Assembly: GCA_023430685.1 (NCBI GenBank)
Contig: JAEYZH010000074.1
Span: 1 to 38,475 of the forward strand
Source: Pseudomonadota bacterium
GTDB lineage: Bacteria > Pseudomonadota > Gammaproteobacteria > Xanthomonadales > Rhodanobacteraceae
Direction of reading: 5' to 3'
Length of the DNA: 38,475 nt
The position numbers were made by a program, and so were the translations under genes. The notes beneath the pieces are model-generated. The model was not told the DNA's origin, searched no databases, and was given only the letters and a program-made list of their open reading frames with translations. This document shows positions 33,496 to 38,475 of this stretch, one piece after another; the stretch's first letter is position 1, and each line of letters opens with the position of its first letter.

Positions 33496-36400
33496 ATGAC
33501 CGCACAGGACGCCGCGTCTGGCACGGCCGTCGAACAGATCCTTGATCACCAGTCGCGCCAGTTGCAAGGCGCGGCGTTGCAGGAAAACCAGGTGTTGACC
33601 CGGGAATTCCTGCAGCGCGTGCCGCCGGAGGAGGTTGCCGCTCGCGGCGTCGCCGAATGGGCCGGCATGGTGCAATCGATCCTCGACTTCCTGCGCGAGC
33701 GCGAGCCCGGCGTGGCGAAGGTGCGCGTGTTCAATACTGCCGCCGGCAGCGAGCCGGCGCGCACCACCGTCGAAGTCGTGACCGACGACATGCCGTTCCT
33801 CGTCGATTCGGTCGGCATGGCGATCGTCGAAGCCGGGCTGCGCGTGCATACCGTGATCCATCCGGTGCTCAGCGTTCGACGCGACGCGACCGGGCGGCTG
33901 CAGGCGATCGAGTCGCTCGGTGACGAGCGCGCGGGCGCCGAGTCGATCATGCATTTCGAAGTCGACCGCGTGGTCGATGCAGCCGGCATCGAGGACCTGC
34001 GCAAGCGCGTGGCCTCGGCGCTCGACGACGTGCGCGAAGCCGTGGACGACTGGCAGCCGATGCGCCAGCGCATGCTGGCGACCGCGGATGAACTCGCGAC
34101 GCGGCCGATGCCGGTCGACGCGGCCGGCGTGGCCGAGGCGCAGGACTTCCTGCGCTGGGCCGCGGACGACAACTTCACCTTCCTCGGCTACCGCGAATAC
34201 GCGGTGGTCGAATCGGGCGGCGAAGAACTGCTGCAGGCCGTGGAGGGTTCCGGCCTCGGCATCCTGCGCGGCAGCGAGCGCTCGCTCGCACCGCGCTCGC
34301 TGCGCACGCTGGTCGCGAAGGAACTGCCCCAGTCGGGTTCGATGGACGCGATCATCCTGACCAAGACCAATGCGCGCGCGCACGTGCATCGTCCGGGCTA
34401 CATGGACTACATCGGCGTGCTGCGTTTCGACGCGGCCGGCGTTCCGGTGGCCGAACAGCGCTTCCTCGGCCTGTTCACGACCAATGCCTACGTCGCGCGC
34501 CCGCAGGACGTGCCGCTGGTGCGCCGCAAGGTCGAGGCGGTGATGCGCCGCTCCGGACTGCGCCGCGACGCGCATTCGGGCAAGGCACTGCGCCACGTGC
34601 TCGAGCTGCTTCCGCGCGATGAAATGTTCCAGTCGAGCGAGGACGAGCTGTACGCGCTCGCGACCGGCATCCTCGCGCTCCGCGAGCGCCCGCGCGCGCG
34701 CCTGTTCGTGCGCTCCGACAAGTACGGGCGCTTCTACTCCTGCCTCGTCTACCTGCCGCGCGACCGCTTCAACACCGAGGTTCGCCTGCGCATCGAGTCG
34801 ATGCTGAAGGAAGCGTTCCACGGCGAGCGCACCGATTCGGCGATCCAGGTCGGCGAGTCCCCGCTCGCGCTGCTGCACTTCGTCGTGCGTCCACGCCCGG
34901 GCGACCAGGTCGAGTACGACGTGGCCGAACTCGAGGCACGCATCACCGAGGTCACCCGCAACTGGCAGGACGAGCTGCGCGGCGCGCTGGTGTCGCGCCT
35001 CGGCGAGGAGCGCGGGCTGGTGCTCGCGCAGCGCTATGCACGCGCGTTGCCCGCGGCCTACATCGAGGAAGCCACCCCGGCCGGCGCGGCCGGCGACGTC
35101 GAAGTCGCCTCAGGCCTGCGCGATGCGAACGACATCCGCATCAGCCTGTATCGATCGAGGCAACGGCCGGATGCGTTGCACTTCAAGGTCTTCCGGTACG
35201 CCGCGGACATCGCGCTGTCCGACGTGATCCCGCTGCTCGAGAACATGGGTCTCAAGGTCCTGACCGAGCAGCTCTACCGGGTCGACCTCGGCGATGCGCA
35301 GCTGCACATCCAGGACATCATGGTGCAGCCGGCGACGCGCTGCGCGTTCGATGTCGACGAGGTGCGCGAGGCGTTCGAGCGCGCGTTCGTGGCGATCTGG
35401 CGCGGCGACGCCGAGAACGACGCATTCAACAGGCTCGTGCTCGGCGCACGGCTCGACTGGCGCCAGGTCAGCGTGCTGCGCGGCTACTGCAAGTTCCTGC
35501 TGCAGACCGGCGTGCCGTTCTCGCAGAGCTACGTCGAGGAGACGCTCAATCGCTATCCCGCGGTCGCGGGCCTGCTGGTCGAGTTGTTCGAAGCCGGTTT
35601 CGACCCGGCGCGCGAACTCGGCGACGACGCGGCACTCGCCGACGCGCGAACGCGCCTGTCGGGCGAGCTCGCGACGCTGGTGCCTGACGCGATGCTGAAG
35701 TCGAATCCGCGCTTCGTCGACGAGTTGGCAAACGTGCGCTCGCTGCCGCGCGCAGAGCAGGTGCAGGCGATCATCGGCGGCATCAAGCAGCTGCTCGAGC
35801 ATGTCGCGAGCCTCGACGAGGACCGCATCCTGCGCGCCTACCTCGGCGTGATCGGCGCGACCCTGCGCACGAGCTTCTTCCAGCGGCGCAACGACGCATT
35901 CGCGCCGTACGTCAGCTTCAAGTTCGATTCGGCGCGCGTGCCGGACCTTCCCAAGCCCAAGCCCTACCGCGAGATCTTCGTGTACGGGCCGCGCGTCGAG
36001 GGCGTGCACCTGCGCTTCGGGCCGGTCGCGCGCGGCGGCCTGCGCTGGTCCGATCGACGCGAGGATTTCCGCACCGAGGTGCTCGGCCTCGTCAAGGCGC
36101 AGATGGTCAAGAACACCGTGATCGTGCCGGTCGGCTCGAAGGGCGGGTTCTTCGTCAAGCACCCGCCCGTCGGCGGCGATCGCGACGCGGTGCTGGCCGA
36201 AGGCATCGCGTGCTACCGCATGTTCATCAACGGGCTGCTCGACATCACCGACAACCTCGTCGACGGCAAGGTCGTGCATCCGGTCGGCGTGGTGCGCTAC
36301 GACGACGACGATCCCTACCTCGTCGTCGCCGCGGACAAGGGCACCGCGACCTTCTCCGACATCGCGAACGCGATCAGCGCCGAGCATGGTTTCTGGCTCG

Positions 36401-38439
36401 GCGATGCCTTCGCCTCGGGCGGTTCGGTCGGTTATGACCACAAGGGCATGGGCATCACCGCGCGCGGTGGCTGGGAGTCGGTCAAGCGCCACTTCCGCGC
36501 GCTCGGGCGCGATTCGCAGTCGCAGGACTTCACCTGCGTCGGCATCGGCGACATGTCGGGCGACGTGTTCGGCAACGGCATGCTGCTGTCGCGCCACATC
36601 CGCCTCGTCGCCGCGTTCGACCATCGCCACATCTTCATCGATCCCGATCCGGACGCCGCGGCGTCGTTCGCGGAACGCGAGCGCCTGTTCGCATTGCCGC
36701 GCTCGTCCTGGGACGACTACGACAGAAGCGTCCTGTCGAAGGGCGGCGGCGTGTTCCCGCGCAGCGCGAAGACGATCCAGCTGTCGCCCGAAGCCTGCCG
36801 TGCGCTCGGCCTCGGCGATTCGTCCGAGCCGCTCACGCCGACCGCGCTGATGAGCGCGATCCTGAAGGCGCCGGTCGACCTGCTCTGGAACGGCGGCATC
36901 GGCACCTACGTGAAGTCCGAAGCCGAGAGCAACGCGGACGTCGGCGATCGCGCGAACAACGCCCTGCGCGTCAACGGACGCGAGCTGCGATGCCGGATCG
37001 TCGGCGAGGGTGGCAACCTCGGCTTCACGCAACGCGGGCGCATCGAGGCCGCGCTCAACGGCGTGCTGCTGAACACCGACTTCATCGACAACTCGGCCGG
37101 CGTCGACACCTCCGACCACGAAGTCAACATCAAGATCCTGCTCAACGACGCGGTGCAGCGCGGCGAGATCACGGTCGAGCAGCGCAATGCGCAGCTCGCG
37201 TCGATGACCGACGAAGTCGCGCGGCTGGTGCTGCTGGACAATTACCGGCAGAACCAGGCGATCACGGTGATGGAGCACATGTCGGCGCATCGGCTCGGTT
37301 CGAATGCGCACTTCATCCGCACGCTCGAGGCCGAAGGCATGCTCGATCGGCAGATCGAGTTCCTGCCGAGCGACGCGGAGATCGCCGAGCGCAAGGCGCG
37401 CCAGCAGGGCCTGACGCGCCCGGAGCTTGCGGTACTGCTGTCGTATTCCAAGCTCAAGCTGTTCCAGCAGCTGCTCGATTCCGACGTTCCGGAGGATGCG
37501 TTCCTGTCCAAGGAACTCGTGCGCTACTTCCCCGAAGCGCTGCATGAACGCTACACCGAGCACATGCAGCGCCATCGCCTGAAGCGCGAGATCATCGCGA
37601 CTGCAGTCACCAACTCGATGGTCAATCGCATGGACGCGACGTTCGTGCTGCGCATGCAGGAAGACACCGGGCAACAGCCGGCCGCGATCGCCAAGGCCTA
37701 TTCGGCGGTGCGCGAAATCGTCGAGGCACGCGGAATGTGGGCCGAGATCGAATCGCTCGACGGTCGCATCGGCGAAGACGTGCAGATCGATGCGCTGCTC
37801 AAGCTCTGGAACCTGCAGCGCAACCTCACGCGCTGGCTGCTGAACCAGCGTGGCGCCGACCTCGACATCGCCGAGCTGGTCGGTCGCTACGGCCCCGGGG
37901 TCGCCCAGCTGTGCGCGGCGTTTCCCGGCGTGCTGACACCGACCAGCCGCGCCGACTACGACGTCGATGTCGAGAAGTGGCAGGGCATGGGCTTCCCCGA
38001 AGCGCTCGCGCTGCGGCTCGCGATGGTGGCCGAACTCGGTTCGGCGTTCGACATCGTCGAGATCGCACTCGACAGCGGCGAGCCGGTCGAGCGCGTCGCC
38101 GCGGTGTTCTTCGATCTCGGCCAGGCGCTCGACGTCGACGGACTGCGACGCCAGATCGAGAGCCTGCCGGTCGAGAGCCGATGGCATGCACAGGCACGTG
38201 GTTCGTTGCGCGACGAGCTGGCTGCGCAGCACCGCGCGCTGACGCGGCAGGTGCTCGCCGGCGCCAGCGCCGGCGACCCGCATCCCGTCGCGCGCTGGCT
38301 CGAGCGCGATGATCCCGCGTTGCGGTTCACGCTCGGCCTGCTCGAAGACCTGCGTTCGCAACAGGTCGACTATCCGATCGCCTCGGTCGCGCTGCGCCGC
38401 TTCGCGCAACTGGTGCAGGCGGCGGCCAAGGCGGCCTGA
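33496..38439 (+). CDS. gdhB: NAD-specific glutamate dehydrogenase, large 180-kDa type
   Basis: 1647 residues, complete (ATG 33496, stop 38437-38439). It oxidatively deaminates glutamate to 2-oxoglutarate, a catabolic role. The long N-terminal half (about 1-700) holds the ACT-like and helical regions of this class. The catalytic core begins near residue 820: GGLRWSDRREDFRTEVLGLVKAQMVKN (about 846-873, with Lys867), GSKGGFFVK (Lys882), GIGDMSGDVFGNGMLLS and NGGIGTYVKSEAESNADVGDRANNALRVNG, then a C-terminal helical domain. These match the NAD-GDH family first studied in Streptomyces and in Pseudomonas aeruginosa (GdhB). It is divergent from the RND operon and monocistronic as far as seen. The remaining 36 bp of the window show nothing else. 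Confidence 0.96.
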   Translation: MTAQDAASGTAVEQILDHQSRQLQGAALQENQVLTREFLQRVPPEEVAARGVAEWAGMVQSILDFLREREPGVAKVRVFNTAAGSEPARTTVEVVTDDMPFLVDSVGMAIVEAGLRVHTVIHPVLSVRRDATGRLQAIESLGDERAGAESIMHFEVDRVVDAAGIEDLRKRVASALDDVREAVDDWQPMRQRMLATADELATRPMPVDAAGVAEAQDFLRWAADDNFTFLGYREYAVVESGGEELLQAVEGSGLGILRGSERSLAPRSLRTLVAKELPQSGSMDAIILTKTNARAHVHRPGYMDYIGVLRFDAAGVPVAEQRFLGLFTTNAYVARPQDVPLVRRKVEAVMRRSGLRRDAHSGKALRHVLELLPRDEMFQSSEDELYALATGILALRERPRARLFVRSDKYGRFYSCLVYLPRDRFNTEVRLRIESMLKEAFHGERTDSAIQVGESPLALLHFVVRPRPGDQVEYDVAELEARITEVTRNWQDELRGALVSRLGEERGLVLAQRYARALPAAYIEEATPAGAAGDVEVASGLRDANDIRISLYRSRQRPDALHFKVFRYAADIALSDVIPLLENMGLKVLTEQLYRVDLGDAQLHIQDIMVQPATRCAFDVDEVREAFERAFVAIWRGDAENDAFNRLVLGARLDWRQVSVLRGYCKFLLQTGVPFSQSYVEETLNRYPAVAGLLVELFEAGFDPARELGDDAALADARTRLSGELATLVPDAMLKSNPRFVDELANVRSLPRAEQVQAIIGGIKQLLEHVASLDEDRILRAYLGVIGATLRTSFFQRRNDAFAPYVSFKFDSARVPDLPKPKPYREIFVYGPRVEGVHLRFGPVARGGLRWSDRREDFRTEVLGLVKAQMVKNTVIVPVGSKGGFFVKHPPVGGDRDAVLAEGIACYRMFINGLLDITDNLVDGKVVHPVGVVRYDDDDPYLVVAADKGTATFSDIANAISAEHGFWLGDAFASGGSVGYDHKGMGITARGGWESVKRHFRALGRDSQSQDFTCVGIGDMSGDVFGNGMLLSRHIRLVAAFDHRHIFIDPDPDAAASFAERERLFALPRSSWDDYDRSVLSKGGGVFPRSAKTIQLSPEACRALGLGDSSEPLTPTALMSAILKAPVDLLWNGGIGTYVKSEAESNADVGDRANNALRVNGRELRCRIVGEGGNLGFTQRGRIEAALNGVLLNTDFIDNSAGVDTSDHEVNIKILLNDAVQRGEITVEQRNAQLASMTDEVARLVLLDNYRQNQAITVMEHMSAHRLGSNAHFIRTLEAEGMLDRQIEFLPSDAEIAERKARQQGLTRPELAVLLSYSKLKLFQQLLDSDVPEDAFLSKELVRYFPEALHERYTEHMQRHRLKREIIATAVTNSMVNRMDATFVLRMQEDTGQQPAAIAKAYSAVREIVEARGMWAEIESLDGRIGEDVQIDALLKLWNLQRNLTRWLLNQRGADLDIAELVGRYGPGVAQLCAAFPGVLTPTSRADYDVDVEKWQGMGFPEALALRLAMVAELGSAFDIVEIALDSGEPVERVAAVFFDLGQALDVDGLRRQIESLPVESRWHAQARGSLRDELAAQHRALTRQVLAGASAGDPHPVARWLERDDPALRFTLGLLEDLRSQQVDYPIASVALRRFAQLVQAAAKAA

Positions 38440-38475
38440 CCCATCGAGGTGGAACGTCGTCCCCGCGCGCGCCCG

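Noticed and set aside
35110..38409. 1099-codon minus-strand open frame inside the glutamate dehydrogenase gene
   Set aside because: Antisense shadow of a fully recognisable enzyme; no start context or family motif.

Overview
The window is about 38 kb of very GC-rich, gene-dense chromosome. It looks like a gammaproteobacterium of the Lysobacterales (Xanthomonadales), probably on the Rhodanobacteraceae/Dokdonella side. The case for this is indirect: methionine synthase split into two genes behind an ArsR-methyltransferase fusion, a class III PhaE-PhaC pair, a Bpt-type leucyltransferase, a 180-kDa-type NAD-glutamate dehydrogenase, and a secreted beta-helix protein ending in LFADGFE. No tRNA, rRNA, CRISPR array, transposase or phage gene was seen. 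The content is mostly core and housekeeping.

Layout. 1-1230 (+): 3' end of a DUF4340 gene, then DUF423. 1233-5773 (-): transglutaminase-like protein, cytochrome b561, SPFH membrane protein with a small ribbon-helix-helix (RHH) partner, DUF3887 secreted protein and a VanY-like peptidase. 6023-7204 (+): purT. 7230-8546 (-): secreted beta-helix protein. 8715-8981 (+): small unknown protein. 8991-11621 (-): bpt, DUF2007 protein, tesB and an AmpD-like amidase. 11704-15004 (+): alpha/beta hydrolase, rlmKL and a Gly/Tyr-rich secreted protein, closed by a strong terminator. 15177-18643 (+): PmtA-like methyltransferase, phaE, phaC and a lipid-A synthase N-terminal-domain protein. 18661-19112: a 122-bp tandem repeat array between convergent genes. 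19115-23843 (-): ArsR-methyltransferase regulator and split metH. 24102-25262 (+): acyl-CoA dehydrogenase. 25285-28745 (-): heparinase-like protein, methyltransferase and lytic transglycosylase. 28916-33241 (-): RND efflux adaptor and pump. 33496-38439 (+): NAD-glutamate dehydrogenase.

Functionally the window joins carbon storage and fatty-acid turnover (phaEC, acyl-CoA dehydrogenase, tesB), one-carbon/methionine metabolism (regulator plus metH), purine synthesis (purT), glutamate catabolism, cell-wall work (VanY-like peptidase, amidase, transglycosylase), translation quality (rlmKL, bpt) and drug export.

The most interesting signals are regulatory. (1) The SPFH-RHH operon has two GATATCA direct repeats 11 bp apart and a perfect 10-bp inverted repeat containing the Shine-Dalgarno (SD) sequence. 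(2) The metH operon has a recognisable promoter with a dyad at the predicted transcription start and a TTG start on the regulator. (3) The 122-bp repeat array carries perfect hairpins. (4) PhaE has a long Lys/Arg/Ala/Pro tail resembling DNA-binding tails of PHA-granule proteins. No wholly new multi-gene system is evident.
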